Positions 7,887 to 15,559 of a DNA stretch of 24,096 bases are shown piece by piece. A model generated the notes under the pieces. The model searched no databases. It was not told the DNA's origin and was given only the letters and a program-made list of their open reading frames with translations. Positions within the stretch are counted from its first letter, which is position 1. Each line of letters opens with the position of its first letter. The stretch comes from an archaeon CG07_land_8_20_14_0_80_38_8 (GTDB taxonomy: Archaea; Nanobdellota; Nanobdellia; Tiddalikarchaeales; Tiddalikarchaeaceae). The DNA is taken from assembly GCA_002779595.1 (NCBI GenBank), contig PEWF01000088.1, positions 7,669-31,764 on the forward strand, read 5' to 3'. Position numbers and translations under genes: made by a program.

Positions 7887-8797
7887 AAATCAGCATAATA
7901 ATACCAACGCACGGCAGGCCGGGAGTGTTCAGCCAGTGCCTGAAATCAATAAATTTACTGAAAAAAGAATTGGACAAATTCAAACCATACGAAATCATAA
8001 TAATCAACAACAATAATGAAAAATTAAGGAACGAAACCAGCAAAGCGTGCAGAGAATACGATTTGCCAATAAAAGAAATAGTCATGAAGAAAGCAGCCGG
8101 AAGCGTGAGAGCGCGCAACGCAGGCATTAAAAAAGCAAAAGGCGACGTGTTAATCTTCTTTGATGATGACACAATAATACTTAAAAATTATTTTACTAAT
8201 TTAATGAAGCACTATAAGGACAAAAAAGTGGGCGCAGTTGGAGGAAGCGAAATAAAGCAAAAGAATACTCTGCTGCATAAATTATTCTTCAAATTCCACA
8301 AACCCGGAAGCATTACGTGGAGCGGAGAAATAATAAGCAATTTCTCGCCAGATTACAACAAGCCAATAATTGTGAAGCACTTACACGGCTCAAATTTCAG
8401 CATCTGCAAACGAGTAATTGATGAAATCGGATTAATGGACGAATTAATGATAGGCCATTACAGGGATGAGACAGAATTTATTTACAGAGTTTACAGGAAA
8501 GGATACACAATTATTTTCGAGCCAGAAGCAGAAGTAATACACACAGAATCAAATATTGGAGGAAGCATAAGTCCCTCAAAGAAGAAAGAATGGGCTTACT
8601 GGTACCACAGGAATACGAGTTATTTCTTCTTCAAACAATTATACACAGGCAATCCATTGCAGTTAATCGCATACATTGCAAGGGAATTAATAACATCAAT
8701 AATCAGGGCAATCATTTACAAAAACTCATACTACTTGTTTGAAATGAAAGCAGTCAAAGAAGGACATGATTTGGCTCTTAAACGAATTTCTTATTAA
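7883..8797 (+). CDS. Family 2 glycosyltransferase
   Basis: A 304-residue GT-A enzyme. It opens with SIIIPTHGRP, the usual first strand and loop for nucleotide-sugar binding. It then has GSVRARNAGI and a metal-binding FFDDDT in place of DxD. A later HLHGSNFSI and the acidic GHYRDETEF segment supply the acceptor-site and catalytic-base region. The C-terminus has an amphipathic stretch that may sit on the membrane but no clear transmembrane helix. The start overlaps the previous stop (ATGA) and is preceded by a GAGGA Shine-Dalgarno sequence at 7869-7873. Last gene of the + operon; its end overlaps the gtrA gene tail to tail by 20 bp. Donor and acceptor unknown. Confidence 0.88.
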   Translation: MKISIIIPTHGRPGVFSQCLKSINLLKKELDKFKPYEIIIINNNNEKLRNETSKACREYDLPIKEIVMKKAAGSVRARNAGIKKAKGDVLIFFDDDTIILKNYFTNLMKHYKDKKVGAVGGSEIKQKNTLLHKLFFKFHKPGSITWSGEIISNFSPDYNKPIIVKHLHGSNFSICKRVIDEIGLMDELMIGHYRDETEFIYRVYRKGYTIIFEPEAEVIHTESNIGGSISPSKKKEWAYWYHRNTSYFFFKQLYTGNPLQLIAYIARELITSIIRAIIYKNSYYLFEMKAVKEGHDLALKRISY

Positions 8798-9161
8798 AAG
8801 TTACGTTCTTGTCAAAAAAGTAGCCGAAAAATAATACAAGAAAAGTAGTAGCAGCCCTGCTGATTAAACCATTAAATAATAATATTTCAACCAAAAAATA
8901 CATCAATACCAGCGTGAAAACGTAGGACAAACAAACCATTAACGCGTAAAAACCCAATTGCCTGAACTTCCTTGACTTATCCCTGAAAGTGAATCTCTTG
9001 TTCAAGCCGAATTTGACAAGAGCGCCGCTAATGAAAGCAAAAGAAACCGCGTACTGGTAATACAAGCCGGATAAACTGAACAAAACGAAAAAAACAATCC
9101 AGTCAGTCAAGGTGGCAATTACTCCAACTCCAACATAAGAAAAAAACTGCTTCTTAACCAT
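8778..9161 (-). CDS. GtrA-family membrane protein
   Basis: A 127-residue protein with four transmembrane segments (about 8-30, 34-50, 70-91 and 95-114). The GtrA signature is present: a conserved N-terminal FxxVGVIATLTDW, KFGLNKRFTF after helix 2, and FFDKNVTF near the end. GtrA proteins are thought to help move polyprenyl-phosphate-linked sugars across the membrane or to anchor the synthase. It follows a DPM1-like GT2 on the same strand after 24 bp. In archaeal dolichyl-phosphate mannose synthases these two parts are commonly a single polypeptide, so the pair looks like a split version. Start is ATG at 9161, with no Shine-Dalgarno sequence but a TTTAAA box 26.5 bp upstream that overlaps the stop codon of the GT2 gene. 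Confidence 0.9.
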   Translation of the reverse strand: MVKKQFFSYVGVGVIATLTDWIVFFVLFSLSGLYYQYAVSFAFISGALVKFGLNKRFTFRDKSRKFRQLGFYALMVCLSYVFTLVLMYFLVEILLFNGLISRAATTFLVLFFGYFFDKNVTFNKKFV

Positions 9162-9184
9162 GAAAAATAATAATCAGTCAATGC

Positions 9185-9190
9185 TTTAAA
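9185..9190 (-). promoter_or_regulatory. Putative TATA box for gtrA
   Basis: TTTAAA centred 26.5 bp before the gtrA ATG and overlapping the stop codon of the DPM1-like gene. The lack of a Shine-Dalgarno sequence before gtrA supports a separate leaderless transcript, although read-through from the GT2 gene is also likely. Confidence 0.42.
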
Positions 9191-9848
9191 TTTTTAATCT
9201 GAGCATGACTAAATCATAAAGCATGCCAATTGGCGTGAAAATGTTAATCTTGCTCTCCCCTTTGCGCCTCACTGTCTGCACAATAGTATAAGTTGCAATC
9301 CTGAAACCTGACTTTCTGACTTTGTAAATAAGCTCAACATCAAAAACCCAGCCCTTATTCTTCAAAATAATATTCTTAACGCACTCCGTTCTGAACACTT
9401 TCAAGCCTGACTGCGTATCAAACGCTATTCCGAACAATAAGAACACGAAAAAATTAAACAATAACCCTCCAATCCGCCTGTACCACTTCGTCTTCCTCAC
9501 CCTCACACTCTGGACAAAATCATAAAATTTCAGCTTCTTAACCATTGGCAGAATATACTTCGGATGATACTCCATGTCAGCATCAATAATAACACTAATA
9601 CTCGCCTTTAATTCCTTCAAACCCCTCATCACAGCATTCCCCTTTCCCTTCTCACCCCTTCTCTTAATTATTAAAGAATTAATATGCAGTGCTTTGCACT
9701 CCTTCCTTGCAATAACAGCAGTGTTATCACTTGAATCATCCACGAGAATCAGCCTGAAATTATTATTCCTTAATTCTTTTTTCAAAGTTTTAAGAAACAA
9801 AGCAATACTACCCTCCTCATTCAGGCACGGAACAACCACGTCAATCAT
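9186..9848 (-). CDS. Polyprenyl-phosphate glycosyltransferase, DPM1-like GT2
   Basis: A 220-residue GT-A protein that likely transfers a hexose from a nucleotide sugar to a polyprenyl (dolichyl) phosphate on the cytoplasmic face. Motifs in order are VPCLNEEGS (6-14), LVDDSSDNT (35-43), GEKGKGNAVMRG (65-76) and the metal-binding IDADMEYHP with an intact DAD. A hydrophobic double-helix stretch (about 126-144) corresponds to the membrane-interface helices of dolichyl-phosphate mannose synthase, followed by DTQSGLKVF. It lacks the C-terminal transmembrane domain, but the next gene encodes GtrA, which supplies one. The product may feed the GT-C enzyme. Start is ATG at 9848, diverging from the next GT2 across only 36 bp. 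The sugar (mannose or glucose) is not known. Confidence 0.87.
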   Translation of the reverse strand: MIDVVVPCLNEEGSIALFLKTLKKELRNNNFRLILVDDSSDNTAVIARKECKALHINSLIIKRRGEKGKGNAVMRGLKELKASISVIIDADMEYHPKYILPMVKKLKFYDFVQSVRVRKTKWYRRIGGLLFNFFVFLLFGIAFDTQSGLKVFRTECVKNIILKNKGWVFDVELIYKVRKSGFRIATYTIVQTVRRKGESKINIFTPIGMLYDLVMLRLKI

Positions 9849-9852
9849 AAAA

Positions 9853-9880
9853 ATATTAATAAAAAGGTATGTGATTTAAA
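9853..9880. promoter_or_regulatory. Interleaved divergent TATA boxes of two GT2 genes
   Basis: The whole intergenic gap is 36 bp (9849-9884). TATTAATA (9854-9861) is centred 27.5 bp before the + start at 9885. TTTAAA (9875-9880) is centred 29.5 bp before the - start at 9848. Each box therefore lies close to the other gene's start codon, and the two are only about 20 bp apart. Confidence 0.5.
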
Positions 9881-9884
9881 GATT

Positions 9885-10760
9885 ATGATTTCAATAATAA
9901 TCACTGCCTGCAGGGAAGAAAAAACAATAATCAAATGCATCACGTCAATAACTTCCCAGCGCATAAAAGAAGACTATGAATTATTAGTAATCGCGCCTGA
10001 CGAAGCCACGCTAAAAGCAGCCAAAAAAGCCTGTAAGAAAGTTAAAACAATAAAAGACAAAGGATTAGGCAAATGGGACGCCTTAAATCAGGGTTTCAGG
10101 AAAGCCAAAGGCAGAATACTCATATTATTGGACGGGGACACATATTTGCAAAACAGCAGTATAAACTCCTTAATCAACGCCTTTAATGAAGAAGATACCG
10201 GAATTGTGAGCGGCAGAGTCATAAGCCAGAATGCAAAGAATAACATGCTCGGATACTGGTCGCACCTGCTCGTAAACGCGGCGCACAAAGAACGCGAAAG
10301 AAGGGACCGGAAGAAGGAATTCATCATATGCACAGGATACCTGCTAGGAATAAGAGCCAATATTATCAAGAAACTGCCTGAAAACCTGTTAAGCGAGGAT
10401 GCTTACATGAGCCATTACGTATGGAGCAAAGGGTATGACACGCGGTACGCTGCTGAAGCAAAAGTAATCGTGAAATACCCCTCAAATTTCAAGGACTGGA
10501 TAAAGCAGAAAAGAAGAAGCACTGGGGGATACCACCAGTTAAAAAAATATTTCAAAAAAAACCCAAGAATGAGAAGCTTCACAATAGAAGCAGTAAAAGG
10601 GCCTTTTTACGCATTAAGTTATGCAAAGAATTTGAAAGAATTAATATGGAGCTTAATATTATTCCCCGCAAGACTATACTTGTGGATATTAACATTTTAT
10701 GACAAAGTTTCGCGCAAGAGTTTCAGGCAGGTATGGCAGAGAGTGGAAAGCACAAAATAA
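9885..10760 (+). CDS. Family 2 glycosyltransferase, processive-like
   Basis: A 291-residue GT-A protein with an ISIIITACREE start, LGKWDALNQG, a metal-binding LLDGDT, a 'SEDAY' acidic segment in the catalytic-base position and a QKRRSTGG stretch. The last resembles the QxxRW motif of membrane glycan synthases. A hydrophobic C-terminal segment (about 252-271) could associate with the membrane. The combination resembles short relatives of cellulose/hyaluronan/biofilm-type GT2 enzymes, but without multiple transmembrane helices it may be non-processive. It appears to be transcribed alone from a leaderless promoter (TATTAATA centred 27.5 bp upstream of the ATG at 9885). It ends 2 bp from mscL, which comes from the other strand. 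Donor and acceptor unknown. Confidence 0.85.
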   Translation: MISIIITACREEKTIIKCITSITSQRIKEDYELLVIAPDEATLKAAKKACKKVKTIKDKGLGKWDALNQGFRKAKGRILILLDGDTYLQNSSINSLINAFNEEDTGIVSGRVISQNAKNNMLGYWSHLLVNAAHKERERRDRKKEFIICTGYLLGIRANIIKKLPENLLSEDAYMSHYVWSKGYDTRYAAEAKVIVKYPSNFKDWIKQKRRSTGGYHQLKKYFKKNPRMRSFTIEAVKGPFYALSYAKNLKELIWSLILFPARLYLWILTFYDKVSRKSFRQVWQRVESTK

Positions 10761-10762
10761 AT

Positions 10763-11065
10763 TCACTTCTTATTCTTAATGTTTAAAAAGTTCACAATAA
10801 TAAAAACAATAACCATTAACAGGACGAAATTAATCAACGCGGAAAGAAAAGAGCCTATTCTTAATTCAACAACCCCAATTGAAAGAACTATATTCTCCCA
10901 TTGCCCGTAAGAATTCAAAGGAAGAATTACAGGCATAACAATATCATTAACGAATGATTTAATCAAATCATTAACAGCAATGCCGCTGATAAAAGCAATA
11001 CCCAGACTGACAATTTTATATTCTTTCAGGAAATCCATAAAACTTTTAAAAAAATTAAACACCAT
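10763..11065 (-). CDS. mscL: Large-conductance mechanosensitive channel
   Basis: A pressure-relief channel that opens under membrane tension during hypo-osmotic shock. The 100-residue protein has the MscL plan: a short amphipathic N-terminus, a first pore helix with glycine/alanine packing (SLGIAFISGIAVNDLIKSF, about 19-37) and NDIVMPVI directly after it. A periplasmic-side loop and a second helix (about 75-93) follow. It is shorter than most bacterial MscL because the C-terminal helix bundle is nearly absent. The start ATG at 11065 has a clear GAGGTTG Shine-Dalgarno sequence overlapping the stop of the upstream aglH-like gene, 7 bp away. It is therefore the last gene of the orc1-aglB operon. 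The link to glycosylation is positional only. Confidence 0.92.
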   Translation of the reverse strand: MVFNFFKSFMDFLKEYKIVSLGIAFISGIAVNDLIKSFVNDIVMPVILPLNSYGQWENIVLSIGVVELRIGSFLSALINFVLLMVIVFIIVNFLNIKNKK

Positions 11066-11067
11066 AA

Positions 11068-11074
11068 CAACCTC
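11068..11074 (-). promoter_or_regulatory. Shine-Dalgarno sequence of mscL
   Basis: GAGGTTG overlapping the TGA stop of the aglH-like gene and lying a few bases before the mscL ATG at 11065. One of the clearest ribosome-binding sites in the window; it implies translation from the polycistronic message. Confidence 0.6.
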
Positions 11075-12092
11075 ATATTAATACAAACAAAACCCATGGA
11101 ATAATGCTCATGATTAACTGCAAACCAGTCAATCTCATAACAATGCCCTTCTCAGTAGCACCCTTCCTGCCCATCACGAAATGAGTCAATGAATACACCT
11201 TATCATACTTATTCCTAACCACACCATTAGCGCCTAATTTGCCCAGACTCACCGCGAAATAACCCAAATCCTTCAAAGAGCGGAGTTTCAAAATCCATTC
11301 AATAATGAACAAAGTCATAGTCACTAACGCGAATTTCTCCATATTGGCAAGAATAGTGCACACTGCAACAATGCCTCCCAACGCGTAAGTCAGACTATCC
11401 CCGGGCAAAATTTTCGCAGGCACAAAATTATAATACAAAAACGCCAGCAAAGCAACAGTGGTTGACAATAAAATAATCGCGGGAATACTCTGCCCCAAAT
11501 ACAACGCGTATAAACCAAGACTGAAAGTGTAAATAATTCCCATTCCTGATTCAGCACCATTAAAACCCCCCAACAAGTTAACCATGTTAGCGCATCCCAC
11601 AATAGCAACAGGAACCACTAATAAAGGATACAATAAGCCAAGATTAACAATGCCAATCAAAGGAATGCTCATAGTAGTAGTTCCTGCATTAATAACCATT
11701 AAAGGAATAACCGCGGGCAGAGTAAACAGCGGCTTCTGCCACTGCTTCAAACCCTTCTTGTAAGAGAAACCCTCATAAGTGCGGGGTTTGCTGTTCAAAT
11801 CATCAAAAAAACCAGCCATGGTAATAATAAGAATTGAAGTAATCGCGCTGAACAATTCAATCATGTTAGCAGAATCATGATAAACAAAAGTTTCCAGAGC
11901 AATGTAAACAAACAAACCCATCAAGACGCCGCTCATAACTGAAATGCCGCCGCTGCTCGCAATTAATGACTTATTCTTCTTATGAACATCAGACGTTACA
12001 ACACCAATGCTTCTGAAGAAATTGATAAAGCCAGGAGTGATAAAATAAGTAACCATGAAACTGACAGTCAAGGTTATCAAAGAAACAATCAT
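11073..12092 (-). CDS. aglH: UDP-GlcNAc:polyprenyl-phosphate GlcNAc-1-phosphate transferase (MraY/Alg7 superfamily)
   Basis: Starts the lipid-linked glycan by transferring sugar-1-phosphate from UDP-GlcNAc (or a related sugar) to polyprenyl phosphate in the membrane. The ~339-residue protein has about ten transmembrane segments. Cytoplasmic-loop signatures are GGISVMSG after helix 1, the metal/phosphate-binding FFDDLN (about 93-98), NMVNLLGGFNG and PGDSLTYALGG. The FNG and GDS motifs are conserved across MraY, WecA and Alg7. I chose the ATG at 12092, whose A overlaps the last base of the aglB TAA (TAATG). A TTG six bases upstream is also in frame but less likely. The position directly after aglB makes the AglH role very likely. 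The exact sugar is not certain, so the symbol is by analogy. Confidence 0.88.
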   Translation of the reverse strand: MIVSLITLTVSFMVTYFITPGFINFFRSIGVVTSDVHKKNKSLIASSGGISVMSGVLMGLFVYIALETFVYHDSANMIELFSAITSILIITMAGFFDDLNSKPRTYEGFSYKKGLKQWQKPLFTLPAVIPLMVINAGTTTMSIPLIGIVNLGLLYPLLVVPVAIVGCANMVNLLGGFNGAESGMGIIYTFSLGLYALYLGQSIPAIILLSTTVALLAFLYYNFVPAKILPGDSLTYALGGIVAVCTILANMEKFALVTMTLFIIEWILKLRSLKDLGYFAVSLGKLGANGVVRNKYDKVYSLTHFVMGRKGATEKGIVMRLTGLQLIMSIIPWVLFVLI

Positions 12093-14713
12093 TACCAAAA
12101 TACGCCCCCAGGCACTTCCCAGTAACTCTTCAAAGGCTCATCAAGAATGAAAGGACTAAGTTCAGTATAATTAATCGCGTAAATCTTAATATCAGTCAAA
12201 CTCTGGCTAAGCATACCCTGAATAGTCAAAGGCCGGCTATTATCATATGCCAAACTAAAACCCGGAACCTTAACATCCAATAAGTACAAGTAAGTGAACA
12301 AATTATCACTCGCATTCTTCGTGATTAAAAGAATGCCGTCATCAAATAATAACGGGCATGCAGGAATGCCGTCATCACGAGTCCAATAACACTGCTCACC
12401 CTTAACGCAGTAGCAGTTGAAAGGAATAATCTCACCCTGATTAGGATAATACTGGTTAACAATAACCCCGTAAGGCTGCATTAACGGACTCGTGCCGTTA
12501 TAAGGATAAATAATGTTGTAAATGTAAGTGGAGCCGCTCTGGAAAATAAAATTATTATAAACAAAAGATTCCTGCAGAGGGAAAGCGCCGTAATACGAAT
12601 TAAACACTAAAAGAGTCGGGTACTCTGTCGCGTTAACCAAATTAACACTATTATCCACTTCCTGATAATAATAACCAGGCACATAATACGTTGGGCGCTT
12701 GCCAATCCTGCCCATCTGCACGTACTTCAAAACGTCATCATCAATAATCAAGAAATAATCAGGCTTTCCGAAAGTTCCTGCAAGAACAGTGGCGGGCTCA
12801 GTCATGTTAAAAAAACCATTATCATAAATTTGGGAAGCAAACAAGTACCTTCCAATCATGTGGTCCAGGTTAACATCAAAATTTCCGCCGTCAAGATTCG
12901 TAGTCCTGTTGCCCATAGTCTGAACCCAGTAGCCATAATCCCACCAGTGAGTGAACACGCTGTCAACAGCAGTATTACCCTGAACCCAAATCATGGCTTC
13001 ATCCCACTCACCAGTAAAGCTTGAATACAAGTTGCTGTTAGCAGCAATTGCAATATTCAAATTGTAAATAAACAATACACCAAAAATTGAATAAGTAATC
13101 ACGGCAGCAAAAACTCCTGACTCAACAAAACCCTTAATCCACTTATTGAATTTCTTAAAAAAATAACCTGACAAAATCATTGCAGGAGGGCACACTGCAA
13201 AAATGATGCGCACGCCACCCCTCGCGCCCACAGCAGAAACGAAAAACCAGAAAAACATGAACAAATAATCAACCCTTATGCTCTTGAAGTTCTCAAACTT
13301 TTCCTGGTTCTTAACCACGAAATAAGCAAGGTAAACTGCGAATGCGAACAAAATAATGTAATGCAACGGCACGCCGAGGACTGACTGGCCGAAAAAAGCA
13401 GTAATGCCCGCGTATTCAGAAGCAGTGCTGAACCTCGAAAAAATAAACAAGATAAGAGTTAAAATATACGTTGAAGTAATGATTAATTTCTGCTTCGGGA
13501 ATTTTTTGAACATTTCAAAAAAGAGTATGAAAGAGCCGAGAATCATCGTGAAAAAAGTGAAATTCATAGGACTCCACCAGTCAACATGCCCGCTCGGGTC
13601 ATAAAAGTAAGGCGCCTGATTCTCATTAACGCTCATAGCGAACGCGTCAGAACCGAAAGGATTGCTCATACGCTCAAAAGCAAAATTCAAAAGATAAGAA
13701 TAAAAACCAAAACCCGGATAAACCAAGCTGACAAGCACCAATAACCCTATTCCCACAATCATTGAATAAAAATGCTCAGACAACTTCTTAGGCTTGTATT
13801 TTTTAATATATTTTTTAATCCTCGGATACAATTCAAACCTGTAAAGGTTCAGAACCAAAGCAACAGGGAAATAAATGAACATGTAACTCTTGAAAATGTC
13901 AACAAAATTGCCGTACCTCCCAACTAAAAAAGTAACACTAATAATTGACAAAACTATTACAGCAAAAACAATTGAATCATTCCTCTTGCTGATTCCCAAA
14001 AATATTGAAACAAGGAATAATGCGCCGAGCGCGATGAAAGTGAAATTAACGCCGCCCCATGAAAGTACTGAACCAATCACGCACAATCCTGCAGGAATAG
14101 AATAGAATAATTTCTTATGCCAGTCATCATTCTTTAACGCCTTAATAATGAAATAAATAAGTGCGAACAAGAACATGACAGCAACTGACTCCTTCTCAGT
14201 GAAGCCCGCGCTCGTCCTGTAAAGGAAGCCATTAACAACAGCCAATAATAATGATGAAGAGAATGCAACAGTGTTGCCGAAAATATCCCTAACGAACAGG
14301 AAAAAGAAAATCATCCCAATACAAGTCACTATTACAGGATAAATAATAGCAGCATTGACAATGTCAACATCAGCGAAAAAGTTCAGGAAATAATAAACTG
14401 CAGCAGTCGCGTAAGAAGGCATTAACAATTCCCTTGAAGTGTCAAAACCTGAAGGGTAATACCTCATAGTATCATTCAACGGCACACCACCCCATTCAAC
14501 AATATCCCTTGCATAGCGCAGGAAAACATGAGGGTCCAATGCCAACAGGAATTCACCGTTAAGATTAGGCAAATCCCTTGTCCTGACATAAGCAGTCAGG
14601 CTGATAATGAGAACCAAGCCTAAAATAATCAGCAACGTCTTATTCTTTTTCAATTTTGAGAAAAGTTCATCAAAATCAACTTCAAAACTCTCCTCATTTT
14701 CTTCCTTAACCAT
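12092..14713 (-). CDS. aglB: Dolichyl-phosphooligosaccharide-protein glycotransferase (STT3/AglB)
   Basis: Catalyses the final step of archaeal N-glycosylation, moving the assembled glycan from its lipid carrier to Asn in N-X-S/T sequons outside the cell. The 873-residue protein has a cytoplasmic N-tail, about 13 transmembrane segments and a C-terminal soluble domain. Catalytic features are in order: first external loop aspartate D60 in LALDPHVF, second acidic motif E173-K-E175 (DxD-like), and SVNE with E364, matching the SVSE/TIxE glutamate. The sequon-binding W590-W591-D592-Y593-G594 follows, and after it a DVLKYVQM matching the DK motif DxxKxxxM. All sites expected for activity are present. 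Start is ATG at 14713, 2 bp after the spoIIM-like gene. The second acidic motif carries Glu where Asp is common. Confidence 0.96.
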   Translation of the reverse strand: MVKEENEESFEVDFDELFSKLKKNKTLLIILGLVLIISLTAYVRTRDLPNLNGEFLLALDPHVFLRYARDIVEWGGVPLNDTMRYYPSGFDTSRELLMPSYATAAVYYFLNFFADVDIVNAAIIYPVIVTCIGMIFFFLFVRDIFGNTVAFSSSLLLAVVNGFLYRTSAGFTEKESVAVMFLFALIYFIIKALKNDDWHKKLFYSIPAGLCVIGSVLSWGGVNFTFIALGALFLVSIFLGISKRNDSIVFAVIVLSIISVTFLVGRYGNFVDIFKSYMFIYFPVALVLNLYRFELYPRIKKYIKKYKPKKLSEHFYSMIVGIGLLVLVSLVYPGFGFYSYLLNFAFERMSNPFGSDAFAMSVNENQAPYFYDPSGHVDWWSPMNFTFFTMILGSFILFFEMFKKFPKQKLIITSTYILTLILFIFSRFSTASEYAGITAFFGQSVLGVPLHYIILFAFAVYLAYFVVKNQEKFENFKSIRVDYLFMFFWFFVSAVGARGGVRIIFAVCPPAMILSGYFFKKFNKWIKGFVESGVFAAVITYSIFGVLFIYNLNIAIAANSNLYSSFTGEWDEAMIWVQGNTAVDSVFTHWWDYGYWVQTMGNRTTNLDGGNFDVNLDHMIGRYLFASQIYDNGFFNMTEPATVLAGTFGKPDYFLIIDDDVLKYVQMGRIGKRPTYYVPGYYYQEVDNSVNLVNATEYPTLLVFNSYYGAFPLQESFVYNNFIFQSGSTYIYNIIYPYNGTSPLMQPYGVIVNQYYPNQGEIIPFNCYCVKGEQCYWTRDDGIPACPLLFDDGILLITKNASDNLFTYLYLLDVKVPGFSLAYDNSRPLTIQGMLSQSLTDIKIYAINYTELSPFILDEPLKSYWEVPGGVFW

Positions 14714-14715
14714 GA

Positions 14716-15552
14716 TTAAATATTCACTTCAATAAAAGCAGCGATTAATAAAAATATAATCCCACCAATTATTAAATATGAAGTATTCTGAAAGAGTTTA
14801 AAAAAATTCCTGCTCTTATAATGCCTCCTCACAACTGCCGCGCTGATAATGCCTCCAGCCAGACTTGCCAGGAAATAAGCCATTAATTCAAAAATGCCGT
14901 GAAACATGTACTGTCCCAAACCATAAGGCAGTGAAGAAAAATAAACAATAATTCCTGAAAAGTAATCACCAGCAACCACTTTAACCAACTGCTCCCTTAT
15001 AAACAAACCAACAGCAGCTCCAAGAACGCTCGCATTCCACGCAAGGATTAAAACTGCGCCAGCGCCGTAAATGAAAGAAAACAATAAGCAGAAAAATAAC
15101 ACCCTTAAATTGTTCATGAAAATTAACTCAAACAAGCCGTTAAAGACAACGTTGCCGGTAACTAATGACTGCATTGACAAAATATTACCAACCTGCTCCG
15201 AGAAAACACTCTGCAAAGCCCAGTCAGGAAGGAAAGAAAACCACAAAGAGAAAGAAACAGTGTATCCAAGAAATAAGAAGAAGAAAACGCTGATTAAATC
15301 CAATTGCTCATGAAAAACCTGCTCCTTTTTGTCAATTAAACGAAGATTAAGATTCTCCTCATCCTTTAATAAATTCACAAACAAAGGAGTAGTCGCAATC
15401 GCTGTCAAAAAAATTGAAAAAATGCTGGCCTGAGAAGGGAACACTATCAAGGACAATAATATGGCAATGCTCGAATAAATCAAACCCATAAAGAATAAAG
15501 ACCAGCTATTCCTCTTCGCCTCAACAGGGGTTAAAAAACTTTCAAGCACCAA
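14716..15552 (-). CDS. SpoIIM-like (DUF95) polytopic membrane protein
   Basis: A 278-residue membrane protein with about six hydrophobic helices. The family signature is clear: NNLRVLFF...FIYGAGAVLILAWN in the middle, HGIFELMAYFLASLAGG later. Stage II sporulation protein M acts in membrane remodelling and peptidoglycan degradation in Bacillus; archaeal members have no established role. The start is not ATG: in frame there is TTG at 15552 or GTG at 15549, with an in-frame TGA at 15565-15567 just upstream. The 'VLESFLTP' start fits the family's usual N-terminus. An out-of-frame ATG at 15555-15557 should be ignored. It lies 7 bp after orc1 and 2 bp before aglB. The context suggests an envelope role, but this is inference. 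Confidence 0.83.
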   Translation of the reverse strand: MVLESFLTPVEAKRNSWSLFFMGLIYSSIAILLSLIVFPSQASIFSIFLTAIATTPLFVNLLKDEENLNLRLIDKKEQVFHEQLDLISVFFFLFLGYTVSFSLWFSFLPDWALQSVFSEQVGNILSMQSLVTGNVVFNGLFELIFMNNLRVLFFCLLFSFIYGAGAVLILAWNASVLGAAVGLFIREQLVKVVAGDYFSGIIVYFSSLPYGLGQYMFHGIFELMAYFLASLAGGIISAAVVRRHYKSRNFFKLFQNTSYLIIGGIIFLLIAAFIEVNI

Positions 15553-15559
15553 ACCATAA

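Noticed and set aside
11390..11608. Open frame of 72 codons on the same strand inside the aglH-like gene
   Set aside because: It overlaps the conserved FNG region of the membrane transferase in another frame and has no independent start signal.
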